From Tubiluchus corallicola (lineage: Eukaryota > Priapulida > Priapulimorpha > Priapulimorphida > Tubiluchidae): a stretch of DNA of 64,000 nucleotides. Positions 51,701 to 64,000 of the stretch are shown here, in pieces; position 1 is the stretch's first letter, and every line of letters starts with the position of its first letter. The stretch is taken from the NCBI GenBank assembly GCA_030141605.1, contig JAQGDQ010000066.1, forward strand, positions 496,001-560,000, in the 5' to 3' direction. The notes under the pieces are model-generated. The model ran no database searches and was not told where the DNA came from. It saw only the letters and a list, made by a program, of their open reading frames with translations. The translations under genes and the position numbers were made by a program.

Positions 51701-54700
51701 GAAAGTGGTGTAAGAAATTTATGCGACTGTAAGAAAGTCCGAAACCGAATGTTTCATAAATCAACATCTTTTACAATATGAAACAAATCATTTCTCACAA
51801 AATGAAGCATATTAACACAAAAGTGTGTTAATTCGTGGTTGCAGTAAGAAGACATGACATAACTCAACTCACCTGGTATCTGCCTTCACCGATCTGGTGC
51901 ACAAGGAACTGTCGGGGACAGGTGCATTCGTGAACAGCTCTTTTTACTTCATCATGTATCTTCTCATGATCTGATTGCGGCTTTGATCTCTGAAAATACG
52001 GTCACTAAGCTTAGCAACAACAACAACAAACATGTAAATATAATTTCAAGAAAGCACAAAATAAACCTTCAATCGATTCATTGTCTCTAGAAACAAAATT
52101 CAACGTAACAAGGAAAATGCGAAGTTGTGGCTAACCCTACATTTGAACTTGTTTCTCAATTACAACTACAACACTTTCCAGACAAAGTAAACCCATGTGA
52201 TAGACAGCATTAATTCAGTCATAACATCGACATAGAATAAAGTGCAGTTCTTTAGTCTAGAAATTTTAATACTACAAATTAATTTAGATTCAAAAGTTAA
52301 ATTTTTATAAAGCCAATTTATGGCAATTTCAAAAATTACACTTTTACAAAACAAACAATTTATTGAAAGCAAGGCTATGTGAAAGTTACTGCGACACTTC
52401 CACAATGCATTAAGAAATAATGAACAAAAAAGTCACTCACATCTCGGTCAGGCCTCAGTGCAGCAATAAATTCCTTATAGTCGATGTAGCCATCTCGGTC
52501 TTTATCAAACTTGTCTGCAACTGCTTCCATTTCCATTCTTGTTGTGGGAAAGTCTAAAAATGAGAATAATTTTATTTATTGTTTCCCAAGGTTATATCGA
52601 ATCTGTACTTATATTAACTTGAAGATTGACAAAGGTCGTACGATCACCACTCTACTTACTGCATACACAGACAATTCACCGCTTTCAGATCAGCTTTGTT
52701 TGTTTGCTTGTTCTTGACTTAGAAAAGTAGCAAACAACATAATATCAAAAAACTTGTTCATAATCGAAAATAACTTATCCTTAGCACTATAGGTGGTCTA
52801 TAGTTACAAACGGACTATCAGACATTGCGTAGAGTACTGCCGCCACACCTAGCCTAATGCGTCAGTCTGTTACTACAACCCTCTTAACAGATTGCAAAAT
52901 CATATTATCCATCTACTCTGGTTTGATTTGGGGTCAAATTCTTCCTCGTAGAATATCTGCTCCCACATTAGCCTCTTTTATGGATGCTTCTCTCAGCATC
53001 TCTCATCACAAGTTTCAAATTGCCAACAGTTTGTTTGAAGTACTTGTTACTTCTCACATTTTTACCACTTCTCACAATAGTTGCTTGTAAACACAATTAT
53101 TAACTTAGGCTTCTTATCTGTGAAAATTTTAATTATCGAAAAGTGTTACCATGTTAACTGTAAAATTATTTGTTTCAAGAAGAATGTCAACACATATCTA
53201 GAAAATGTGTACAGTATTAATTACTACCATATCAACTTACTCGAAGCAAGAATTCCTTCTATGAATTCTTCCCGTGTTACTTTGCCGTCATGATCCTTAT
53301 CTTGACGCCTGAAAAAGTCCATGACTCGAGACTTTTTGTGATTCATCCAATTCATGTATCGCTGTCGCCACTCATCGAAGCTAAAGTTCTTAAAGTTTTC
53401 TAGCTCTTGGAGATAATTGTACATATCCTCTAGTCTACGCTGACGCTCCATGGCTAGTAACCATACATGGCGCCATTTGTTGAACAACTGTGATACTTTT
53501 GGATTTGCGTACTTTGGTTCCTGACTAGTGCTGAAACAAGATGAATAGAATTTTCAACTGAGGATCATAAAAGCAGGCTTAACAATTGAAACATACGTGC
53601 TAAGTATCATGCTTTATATGTACTAAATAAAAGTTGAAAATATATAAGTAAAAGAGAGCAGCGAAAGCATACCTTTGAGAAGCCCCCTTCTTTCCTTTCT
53701 TTGTTACATCAGGAGTGCTCGTAACTGGTTCACCAGACAACCGTTTAGCTGGTTTGGTAATACGTTCTACATCCGGCTGCCTCAACTGCATATCTCCTTG
53801 GAAATCTTGATGGTCCTTTATGAGTTCTTCCACAGTTGTCAAGTTTTCTGGAATTGGCTGTTCTTCGAGTGCTTTCAATGAAGCTTCAGCACCAGTCAGC
53901 CATGCTAACAGTTCTTGTAGCAACTTGGCATTATCTCGAAGCATATCAAGATGAGTGTTCAACTTCTCTTCTCGCTGACTGGCCCAATTGTTGAGCTCAT
54001 CCCACCGTGTTTGGACGATCGTCTGCCAGTGCTTCACAGTGGTGACTGCATCAGGATGGCTTTGACGTAGTATTTCTCCAGACATCTCCTGACAGCGTTT
54101 TAAATCCTTTTCTTTTTCCAGGATTTCTTCTTGCAGTTTCTAAGAAAATAAAAGACAATATTATGATTTAAAGTACAAAATACCAATTTAAAGACAATTT
54201 TGTAATTCTTCATTTCTTTTAACAGAAAACATCAAATTATCAATAATAATGTTTCTTTTACAAACCTTATGGGTCTCTATTTGATGCAATGTGGTTTCCT
54301 CATCTTCTGGCAAGGGGCCAGCATATCGCAACTGCATCTCTGCATCGGCTAACCACTCCAACAAGACATGAACTTGCTTGTGCAGAGCCTCTGCCTACAT
54401 AAAATTAACATAAAATTAAAATTAGTACATTCTTGAATAATGACCACACATAAGCAATTTGTTTGGAAATGCCGCAAGTGCGGTCAGAAAACATCCAGAA
54501 TTCTATTCAAAAGTAGGTGGCTATGACAAATATATCACACAAGTACACTGAGTCACACAATAAAATACTTAAAATTCACATATACCTTTTGCATAGCATC
54601 TTCAAGTCTCTCCTGCTTAATGACACTTAGTTTGCAGATGTTATCCCATTTCGTTGTGAGTTCGAGCAAACCTTCTTGCACCTGTGTCGTATCATCACTA

Positions 54701-57700
54701 GATGTTTCCAACAGCTGCTGTGCTGCCTTACGTACAGTGTCAACACTTGCTGAGCGTATAACTTGCTCATGTTGGAATGTCTAGAAACCACAAACAAACA
54801 TTTTAGCTTAGCTGACGAAATTTCGATGCACTTATTACTTTGCATTTTAAACTTACAGAGATGGTGTAAAATCTAAAATCTATATCAAATCATCTATGTG
54901 GATGATGCAATTTATCAAAAGAACCAACATGGCCTTGTGAAGGTTTCAGGGTAATGTTTGTTTATTTGGTCCAATGCCAACCAAAATGGAGTCTGTAATA
55001 GCATTTTCGGGATATTCTACTATATATAGTTATCCAATATGTCTTTTTATAAGTTTAGGGTTGTATGTCCCAATCTGAATATGACAGCCAAAATGGCATC
55101 TAAAATAAAACCTGGAACGAGGGTTAACACAACTGTTTCATTTTACTAAAACCGTATACAGCGCAATTGTAAGTACACTGTAAAATTACCTTGTGTTTTT
55201 CTGAAAGAGCCATGACAGTATCCAAGTCACCATGAAGAGGTTTGTCTTCTGCTAAGTCTGGTTCTACTTTATACATCCATTCCAACAATGACTCCATAGC
55301 ATCCTTGAATTGGCCAGACAATAAAAGGGCTTCTTCCAGCTTTCTTTGCCTGCAAAGTACGTAGAGAGTAAAATTAATTTTAACTCACCTGGACAATTTC
55401 ACTTAACAAACAAGGGGACTAAAAGCATTTCAGTACACAAATTTACAATATTTAATTTATTTCGGATGATTGTTTTTACTTTAAACCCTTTACTCTATGT
55501 GCATGCCAGATATATCTGGTACCTAGCAGAACAGTGTATTCCCATTCATATCGGATAAATCTGGTATTATGTTATTCACTTATACATAGTGCTTGGGACC
55601 ATGCTGACGCTAGCTGGCTGTCTACTAGAGACAGCACATCATGTTTAAATGAGTAAAAAATGAGTTATATGGCATCACAGGGTGCAGGCATGTTAGACCT
55701 AAATGAGGATGATCAGTGATAGCCAAGTAACTCATTTATTATCATCTCATAATCATAATCAAATCAAAAATGTTATTATTATACGTAAAAATATGCAATA
55801 TTGTTATGTATATCCATAATTGCAAAAACGGATAATACAATGTGGCATGCTAATTATATGTAGAAGTTAAAGGGTTAAACACAGCTGTAAATACATATGT
55901 AATTTGTAAATACATATGTAAATACAGCTGTAACTATGAATTTCTTAATTAAACGAATTTAGAAACTGTGGCAACATATTAATAGTCTAAATTTTATACA
56001 CATCACTTTAGACATCAAATCTAGTGAGGCTTTATAAATCGCTATTAAAAATAGTACCTTTCCACAGACTGGCTGCAAATGGCATTCCATTTGTTCTTCT
56101 GGGTATTTAGCATGGCTTGCAGTGTTGTCACATCAGGAGTTGGAGCTTTCTCTTTAAGATTTTTGCCATGTCTGAATGTGGAGTCGTAGACAGGTTGCTT
56201 GCTGCCCAGAGATCGTTGAAAATCTTTATGCAGAGCGAGCTGAGCTCGGATTTTATCAGGTTCATTTGCAATGCTTTGATTCTGTTCCAAGGTTGCTTCT
56301 GCTTCATCCATCCAATCACACAGTTCTTTCCATTCGTCATGGAACTGCAAGGGTATAACAGAACATATCAGTGACAAAACTGTTTGCAGATATTAATTGA
56401 AATTAATAAAAACCAATCACAGTAGCAATTATGGACCAGGTGACAAAAGTTAAAAAAACTGAACTTAAAAAAGGCAGAATACGAAAGTGTAGTGCGAATT
56501 ATACCTCCTTTGCTTCTTTAAAACCATGGTCAAGCTTCTGAGTGCGCTCAGCTGAACGCGAAACAATTTTCTCCCATCTGTGCTGGGCACTCACTAGTAA
56601 GTTCTTAATAAGAATAACGTCTTGCTTTTGACTGAAGTATTTTAAATGTGTTCCATTCTTGTCCAACTGCATCATCATCTCTCGGTGACTAGCAATGTCT
56701 TTCTGCAAAACTTTATGTTCCTCAATCTGTCCCAGGACAGTGTCCATTACTCTGCTCACTGGCTTCAGACCGTTTATAGTCTTTTCGGTGTTGGTTAACC
56801 AGCTGACAAAAAGCTGTAGAGCATCGTGAAATTCTTGTGCTTGTTTCAGAGCTATTTCAAGCTTGTGCTAAAAAATGAAAAAACAAATTTTAGCAGTACA
56901 ATTAAAAGTGAAATTATAAAAAAGAAAACAAATTAAGTTTAAATGTTTAAAACTAAAATACAAGTCACCTTTCGATCTTTAGCTCTAATTCCAGCATTAT
57001 CAGACCGTTGTTTAAGAGTTTTCAAGCTGTGCTCAAGTCCGGGAGCATCTTCTGCTTTTCCTTTTTTAAGCAACTCCTGCCCTCTAGTAATCAGCCCCTC
57101 TACCTTTACAGCACTAGCTTCAAGTTCATTGTATAAATCCTATCAAATCAAATGAGTGTAAGTATTAACACCACTGCAGTTTTAACTCAAAAAAATGCAA
57201 AAGTTTTTAAATGTTAAAAGATACCAACGGCATTAAGTAAACTTTTATAAGCACACTTTCATATTACATACCATAAACTTGACTAGTTGCTCACGGGCAG
57301 TTTCAGGCAGCCCTCCTACTGGCTTTGAAGATATTAGTTGCCCATCAATGTCACTTAGCCAAAGAAGCATATCTTGGAGCTCAGAATTAAACCCTTGTGC
57401 TTCTTTTAGCGAATCCTGCAACTGTTTCTCTCTCCTAGCTGCTTTTGCAAGTAAGTCATCCCATCGATCACTCAAATTATTCAGCTGTTCTTGCATAATC
57501 TGTGCTTCATCTGATTCTGGTGAATCAGCAATCAGTAATCGGCCAGCGTCCATGATAGAATCGACACTTGCTTGATGTGCCTGAATGTCATTCTGCAACA
57601 CCTATGCATAGAAAAAATTAATTGAGATTATGGATACTCGATCAACAAAAAATTAATTAACAAAAATGATAATAAGCATACATTTATGCCAGACCAACAC

Positions 57701-60700
57701 ATATATCAGAGAATAACGGTTTCCATACACATACAATGGAAAACGCTTTCCAAAAAATATAACCAATGATGGAAAGATATTACTAAATTGTTACCTTGTG
57801 TTTAGCTATTTCAATTTCAATAGTCTTCGGGTCACCATATATTGGCACAGCTTTACTAAGACTTTCATCTTGAGCGTCAAGCCAGGCAAACAGCTCATTG
57901 AGGGCATGCTGCAACTGCCCCAGTTGAAGCAATGCACCTTCCAGTTTATGTTGCCTAAAAAGCCAAATAGAACACATTTAATAAAAAGCAATAAAAGGAG
58001 CAGTATCAAAATCACACAAAGTATTTAGGCAAAAACTTGTGAAGCAAAGTTATGTTACCTGTCAACAATTTCCTTCTGCAGATTATCCCATCTGTTGTTG
58101 ACTTCATCTAAAGGAGTTCTAACAGCAGGCACAGCATCAGGTGACGTCTTCTCCATCATTTCATGACCAAGTTGGTTTAAGGATTCTAACTCCACGGTAT
58201 GAGGATCCACGAGAGACTTGAAAGTCTATAAGATGTCAACATTGGTTTTTTAGAAACAGTGCACAGTACAATTTACTGCACCACGGAAAATGTTTAAAGT
58301 TTTAGTTAGAAGACATAATATGTTGAAAATGTTACAAACCTTCAATTCCTCAATCTGGTTTTTAACAGCTTCAATATCAGGACCTAGTGTTTTTCCCATT
58401 CCTTCCAGCTTCAACTCAGAAGAATCCATCCATTCAAGAAGGCCTGTCAAAGTTTCGTGGAAGTTCATGGCCCTTTCCATTGCCTAAACAAATTCAAATT
58501 ACAAAATTATTAAAGTGCCTTTAGACAACCACTAGTTAATTTTTAACATTTGGTGAAACACTGTTAATACAGTTACAGTTCATTATACACAGCAATGCTT
58601 ACATCTAACAAATTATCTTCACGCTGTTGACAAGTGGAATTGATGCTTTCCCAAGCCGAATCCAGATCTTCCATGTTTTTCTTAACTTCTGGCTTATCCG
58701 GTTCTCCACAGAGCTCCATCAACGTTTTACCTGATTCCTTACATGACTGTAAATCAACTTGACTTGCATCAATTTCCTCTTTCATTGCCTGCAGAATAGT
58801 AAAAGTGATATAGCAATTATGAAAAAGCAACAACTAATTTGTTAGCATGTTGTCTTTCTTTCTAATAATCCAATTTCAAAGCAAATTTTACTCACATAAA
58901 GTACTTCTTGTTGCTGCTGAATTGCATCCACTTCCACTCCTGGTGGTTCTTGAGCATTAAGACTTTCTTGTAGCTCTTTAAGAGTGGAGAGAATGCTACC
59001 AAGTTCCTCCCAGAACTTCTCAGAAATGTCCATGATCTCTTCTAACTTTGCTTCACGATTGGTCGTGGCATCTTGCATAAACTGCCACAACTCATTTAAC
59101 CGTGACAGCTTTTCTTTAATATCTGCAACAAAAGCAGAAAATGTTCCATTACCGATTTCATAAAACCGTGCCATATAAACAAAGCACAGCAGTTCTGTAG
59201 AAGACAAAACACCAGGCACAAAAATTTTCAGGAACATTAAATTACACTAGTATTTTAGTATGCTACTAACTTCTCTTGCAGCAGCGCCTGCACATTTGAT
59301 GGTAGGAGTTTAGATTATAAATCATAAAACACCAGACAACGTTAGTACAGTTAGCTGTACACACGTGTTAGTTATCAAATGAAAAGCATCACCTATTTTT
59401 GTCACTTCGTATGACTATGACTTAAGCTACAACTGTAAAATGGTATTACATGCTCATTAAAGCGACTACAGGTGCTAGTAAATGTTTTTGTATAAACTAA
59501 GAAGTACTAATAGTTATTATTAGTAACACAGTCCATTACTTAGCAATGAGTTCTACTGTGAAACGAAGTTGCAACTTTCTAGTGATCTTTAACGCGTGTA
59601 ATTCGTTTGGAATGATGTGTTACAAAAATAATACACTTCACAAACAAGACTTTAAAGAGCAACTTGCAAAAATTTAGCTCACATTTTTTCTGGTTTACAG
59701 TGTTTTAGCGAAATTAAAAAGAATTTGTTCTCTTAATGCTCTTAATGCTGCATACCTGTCACAGCTTTCTGCTCATCTGGTCCAGCTTGGTTGATCAAAT
59801 CTCCAGCAGCTTTTTTCACGTTTTCCAACGCCTGACTCTTCTTGTCCAGGTCCTCTTTCCATGCCTGGTTTTCTTCAATCTGTTGTTTCAACTTCTCTGG
59901 CATTGCCGATATCGGTTCAGCACGCTTAATTTGATCGGCTGTATTAGACAATGCAGATAGCATACCATCAAGCTTATCGGTAAACTGTAATCAAAACATA
60001 ATAAAAATCATACCACCCTGGAAATAATTCTCAATGAGAAAAAAGACGCAATTATTAAATAATCCTACAATGAAACAGATGAAAAATACGATGTTTCCAT
60101 TCACCACTGTAGAGCATCTTCAGGTGAAAAACAGAAAAAAGCAAAACAAATTACTTATTATTAACACATAAAAAAATATAGCACTTCTAATGATAAGTTA
60201 AGTTTTTGTAGCATGTTTTTACATTTCACCTTGAAATATAATGTTATTTTTCTTTTACTTTACCGAGGGACTTTTCATTAAAAAAAAGAAGAAAACAGCA
60301 ATTTGACATTCTACTTGACATCACGTAATCTAATCAAGTAAAAAATTTCATCATTCGGAGCACTGAGAAATTTTGTACCTGTGAAGTTTCTTGGAGTGCC
60401 ATATCCAATGTATTAGCTCTGTCACGTACAGCCCTGCGTAGGGCATCAAAACGAGCATTATCGCTGTCTATCAATTCACTGATCTGTGCAGCTTCATTGT
60501 CCCCGCAGCATTTCTGCAGCGCAACACCAGTCTTATTCAGCTTATCTACTAAGTGTTTGTGTTCTTGAATATCTTGTTGTAATGCCTAAAAAGTAAATTT
60601 ATATTAATTTTATTTTTTATTTTTTTATTTCATGTTTACTTCAGTACATAACAAGGTACCACAGAACATTAATTAAGAGAATTAATTAAAAATCATTATC

Positions 60701-63700
60701 TAAATGAACTGCACGACAAATAAAAATAAATATTTACACAAAGAACAGAGGATTAGTAAGCTATTTAAAAAAAGGGTTAGTAAGTGTATATTACCATGGG
60801 AAATTTTTTTTCGAAATTCAAATTCACATCATCACTATTCAGAATAAAACTGCGTATGACTACAATCTTTGAATTTAGGTTCCACTGATGAAGGCTAAAG
60901 TATTTTTACATAAAATCACTTTAAAATGATTGCAGCCATTCTCTGTGCATATTCTAAAGGCTGTGGTGCCTCCACAATAAGCAAAAAAAATCGTCAAAGC
61001 AAAATAGTATATCGCTTTTAATTTCCTAATAGTACCAAGATAAAAAGTGATCCGGAGATTAGAATAATAAAGAATTCCAATCTTAAATAAAGAATTCTTG
61101 AAATTCTTTTTTGTGTTGACAATAACGGTTTAATATTTAGTCACGCTTAAAATGCCATTCTGTTAAATTTGAATTTAAAACTGTATGAAATATTTTATCA
61201 ATCATACTGATTGTTTAAATGTAGTAACAAAAACATTGTGTACTTAGTACTACGATTTGTGACTCAAGTCAAACTTGTCAAACAAGAAAAATCTAGTCAA
61301 ACCTAAACAAAACAAGCAGCAAAAATGAATAAAATAACCAACCTTGTTAGCAGTCTGTTGTTTTCGAATTTGATCCGGATTCACTGCCGCTGCATCCAAA
61401 GCCGAAACTTGTTCTTCAATATCATCCAACCAAGTCAATAAATCGGCATGTGACTCATTGAAATGCTCAGCCAATGGAAGTGCTTGTTCTAACAGACTTA
61501 GCCTATCAGCACTCTGCTTCGATACGCTTGTTGACACATCGCGCAAATTGTCCATCTTGCCACGAATCATGGCAGTGTCATCGGCAGAAGATTCTCTCAT
61601 CAATTTCTTAGCAGTCGACACAATATCTCTTACTTTACCCTTCTGATTTACCACATCGTCATTTAGTGTCTTATGATCCCGAAGTTGCTGTCGCAGTTTC
61701 TTTGGATCTCTACTGACGGGATCGGATTCGCTGATTGTCTGTTCAGCTTCTTTAAACCAGTCCATCGCTTCATCCAGATCGCCGATCACTTCCATGGATC
61801 TTTGACGAGACAAGTTCAAACGTTCAGATCGTTTTTGTATCTGTTCGCACACACCTTCAAATCGTCGACGATCACGAGTTGTCATGTCCTTGATGGTGTT
61901 AGCTCCGTCACCAGGAGAGATCTGCGTCAAATGCGCACCAGCCTGACTAACTTGGTCCATGACACCTCGAAAATGTTCCACCTCGTGTTCCATGTCCTAA
62001 AAAATAAACAGTTTCATGAAATAACACAATTCCAAAAATTTGTGTTAACAGCTAACAACATAACGATTAACAGATGCACAAGTTAATATGTTAAAACCAC
62101 ATACATTTATAATCTGGTCTTGTTGATCTAAGCTGTTCGAGTCCAAATTTTTCAAAAGTGGCTCTGCATGCATCAACCAATCATTGACCTTGTTATGTGA
62201 ATCATGAAACTCTTTTGCCAATGGGAGTGCTTCTTCCATCTGCTGCAGCATATCTAAACTTTTTACATTCAAATCAGTGTACCTGCAAAAAGCAAAATAG
62301 CATCAAAATTGCAAACAGAGGAATTGTTAAACATAAAAAAATTAAACATTTAAAAAAGTTGACAAAGAAACTGGTTACAAATCCATGACAGTCAGTTCTT
62401 ATAACCCCATAAATGTCCCAATGACATAGGACTGTCCCGAATGTTTTAAACAAACCACATACACAATTTTTTTTCAACAGAATGGCTTTTTGAAAATCTC
62501 AATGTGATAATGAACGATATTCGAAGGTTGTTTGGGCACTTGTTTTTTTACATATTAGTAATTTATTGAATTTGCGTTTCAGTTACAACAAAATTTAAGG
62601 TCTATATGCTGCAAGTAGATTCTACTCGATTACAGAACTGATACAAGGAACTGCTTAAAAAGATGTAGTTTTTGGCAGTAAAACACACGACAAATGTGTC
62701 ATTTTGTACAGGTATAAAGGCATGCAGGCATTACATAAATACCTTTGTTTTATAAAATCGAGCTTCTCTTGCACTCGAAGTGCCTCATCTCCCGCACTTG
62801 TCTTCATCAAATCGTGTCCGCTAGCCATCACTGATTCGAAGTTAATCTGGTTTTCCGCTATTTCATTGTACAATTCCTACAACAAACAGTTATCATAATG
62901 AATTAATATGTAATACAGTGAAGTTGTACGAAATCGTGCATTATTGCACATGTACACTTTATTACAAACTGGGTGGTTACCAATACTGCACAAATTTCTC
63001 TATTACATTCATATCTCGGTTTGCCGGATAAAAGCAGGGCGGCATTGGTTCAAATTTGCCGATACTAAACTAATAGTACAGTAGGTGCTGTGTATTAGAA
63101 TCATGGTAATGTAGAAATAATCGTCTAATTGTCTCAAAAATGTCTAATATGGGCCGCTCCAATGTAAAACTACATGAAAACTGTCGGCAATTGACTCAAA
63201 TAACTTTGCATAATTGATTCTATATTTTTATACATAGAGATATATACGTGGTTACACTGATGTGCATGATGTAAACAAAGTGATGGCCCACCAACTAGTC
63301 GGACGAAATAACGGACCGAGTCCCTATTATGTGGGACTTTTAACGGACCAGATTCTGTCCTAATTTTCCAATATCCGTAAAAGCAAGGTCCTGCAAACCG
63401 AGATATGAGTGTATAACAAGGTTTACGTTCAGATCAGAAAGCAGAACTTACATGTCACGTATCAGAAAAACCACCATCTTGTTATCCACGAATTCAGAAT
63501 CGACTTAATAGTAAAAAGAAATTCAAGCTAAACTTTATTCTACGTTAAGCAAAAAAAAACTGATTTCTTAAGTAAAATTATAATTTCATAAATCTTGTTG
63601 TTAAGTTAAATAGCATACAATAGAGTGTCAGATGCATTTCATGCTTTTATTCTAGTTGCTAGAATGCAAAGAAACTGAATTTTTGGGAATGTGGGGAAAA

Positions 63701-64000
63701 CATGCAAAGTGAATACCATAAATTGGTCTTGCTGTCGTTGTAGGGGTTCCACAAACACGGATAGTACTCGGAATCCCTGCATCTGCCGTTCCATATCCTC
63801 TAACCACGCCGTAAACTCTTCTGCAGATACACCAAACTGTTCCAGATTTTCTGAGCCACGCAGCAACAGTTCTGCTCGCGCTTCGCTTGTGGTAAACAAT
63901 TTTTCATAGCGATCGACCATTTCATCTAATTTATCATGAATGTACTCTCGATCGTCTTCAGAAACCATGTCCATGAGTATCTGCCCCACTTGTATGGCAT
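44522..64000 (-). CDS. Spectraplakin (MACF1/dystonin/Shot type), 3' part: spectrin repeats, EF-hands, GAR, Ser/Arg tail
   Basis: Giant actin-microtubule crosslinker; only the C-terminal part is present and the gene continues past 64000. Twenty-six exons join with consistent phases (about 1986 residues): 64000-63717, 62876-62743, 62282-62105, 61996-61343, 60585-60379, 59984-59756, 59122-58896, 58788-58603, 58483-58340, 58225-58059, 57954-57795, 57601-57272, 57139-56969, 56867-56505, 56344-56058, 55349-55190, 54780-54586, 54394-54266, 54139-53673, 53530-53241, 52553-52441, 51989-51873, 49311-49194, 45749-45589, 45143-45017, 44886-44522. Residues to about 1557 are some 14 spectrin repeats (recurring W and LLxWL motifs). 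Then [20 protein letters not shown], two EF-hands, the GAR domain and a Ser/Arg/Gly-rich tail, exactly the order of MACF1 and dystonin. A second 3' end exists at 46048-47033. The lack of plakin or actin-binding parts reflects truncation by the window. Family identity is firm; the vertebrate orthologue is not separable. Confidence 0.95.
46048..47033 (-). CDS. Spectraplakin alternative terminal exon with SxIP motifs (tail B)
   Basis: A 986-nt open frame of 327 residues ending in TAA, in the intron between the GAR exon (49311-49194) and tail A. Its acceptor (CCTTAG at 47034-47039, minus strand) accepts the GAR exon's phase-1 donor exactly as tail A does, giving DPCR then [12 protein letters not shown]. 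It has no donor-linked continuation, so it would be an alternative 3'-terminal exon. It is Ser/Pro/Arg-rich with [18 protein letters not shown], a PPKKKKRR basic cluster, and two EB1-type motifs: FRSKIPIKN (plus 46591-46602) and PSRIPIRK (46519-46530). The last third is acidic and Ser-rich. I infer alternative splicing with alternative polyadenylation; no clear AATAAA was found just downstream. Confidence 0.75.
49194..51989 (-). other. GAR (GAS2-related) microtubule-binding domain exons
   Basis: Exon 51989-51873 supplies [20 protein letters not shown] and exon 49311-49194 supplies [32 protein letters not shown] and KNDPCR. These are the GAR landmarks: the zinc-ligand cysteines CTC and the final DPC, and the VRVGGGW strand. 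The 2.5-kb intron between them splits the domain. The join gives YQ directly to FGDS, without the FFLGNQ-like hexapeptide found there in some vertebrate isoforms. Confidence 0.93.
52441..53530 (-). other. EF-hand pair exons
   Basis: Exon 53530-53241 ends with the first loop [12 protein letters not shown]; exon 52553-52441 has the second loop [12 protein letters not shown]. Both keep Asp at positions 1, 3 and 5, Gly at 6 and Glu at 12, so both should bind calcium. The preceding [16 protein letters not shown] is near-invariant in MACF1, dystonin and Shot. The order EF-hands then GAR is the family's EF-GAR module. Confidence 0.95.
55485..55874. mobile_element. piggyBac-like MITE in a spectraplakin intron
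   Basis: About 390 bp bounded by TTAA at 55481-55484 and 55875-55878, with inward (A)CCCTTTA and its complement TTAAAGGG at the ends and GCATGCC/GGCATGC placed symmetrically 17-25 bp inside. CCC...GGG ends with TTAA target sites are typical of piggyBac. Contains a 14-bp palindrome CCAGATATATCTGG at 55506-55519. No transposase. Confidence 0.5.
63006..63411. mobile_element. Tc1/mariner (pogo-type) MITE in a spectraplakin intron
   Basis: 406 bp flanked by TA. Ends CATTCATATCTCGGTTTGCC (left) and the complement CAAACCGAGATATGAGTG (right) match as inverted repeats for about 18 bp, followed by further matching AAAAGCA segments. No open transposase frame. Confidence 0.65.

Overview
The window is invertebrate-animal nuclear DNA. 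It is AT-rich, its genes are split by canonical GT-AG introns of about 0.1 to 2.6 kb, and the coding content is metazoan: a spectraplakin, an intraflagellar-transport protein, NIPP1, a WSC-domain sulfotransferase, TMEM14 and an SMC5/6 subunit. I cannot name the phylum or species from sequence alone. I assembled every gene model by reading exons and checking that splice phases match; they are not transcript-confirmed.

Layout, left to right. (1) 360-3125, plus: 3' part of NSMCE1, the RING-like subunit of SMC5/6. (2) 4098-10101, minus: a six-exon WSCD-type Golgi sulfotransferase (485 aa), convergent with NSMCE1; a hAT-like MITE begins 12 bp past its stop codon. (3) 10102-14398: gene-poor, with a degenerate inverted repeat. 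(4) 14399-20972, minus: PPP1R8/NIPP1, seven exons, 341 aa, with a pogo-like MITE and a hAT relic in introns. (5) 22101-25560, plus: a broken CR1-like non-LTR retrotransposon (PHD-bearing ORF1, most of the endonuclease missing, mutated RT). (6) 27220-28151: a 932-bp foldback element with 38-bp terminal inverted repeats and two perfect 26-bp palindromes. (7) about 29900-31000: antisense reverse-transcriptase relic. (8) Satellites: a (CTA)n array at 31.2 kb and a 2.3-kb array of 48-bp units at 32.1-34.4 kb with higher-order structure. (9) 34551-36726, plus: TMEM14, four exons, 107 aa. (10) 38565-38636, minus: tRNA-Asp(GTC). (11) 39174-40847, plus: intronless IFT54/TRAF3IP1, 557 aa. (12) 44522-64000, minus: the 3' end of a spectraplakin (MACF1/dystonin/Shot type) with spectrin repeats, two EF-hands, a GAR domain and two mutually exclusive C-terminal tails; it runs off the right edge.

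The six protein genes are conserved housekeeping or cytoskeletal loci with no obvious shared pathway. IFT54 and the spectraplakin are both microtubule-linked but transcribed convergently, and I see no operon-like arrangement. The most interesting observation is that the spectraplakin alternative terminal exon (46048-47033) joins in phase after the GAR exon and carries two SxIP-type EB1-binding motifs, while the other tail (45749 down to 44522) has none. If both are used, microtubule plus-end tracking would be a splice choice. Transposon remnants fill most introns and intergenic gaps.
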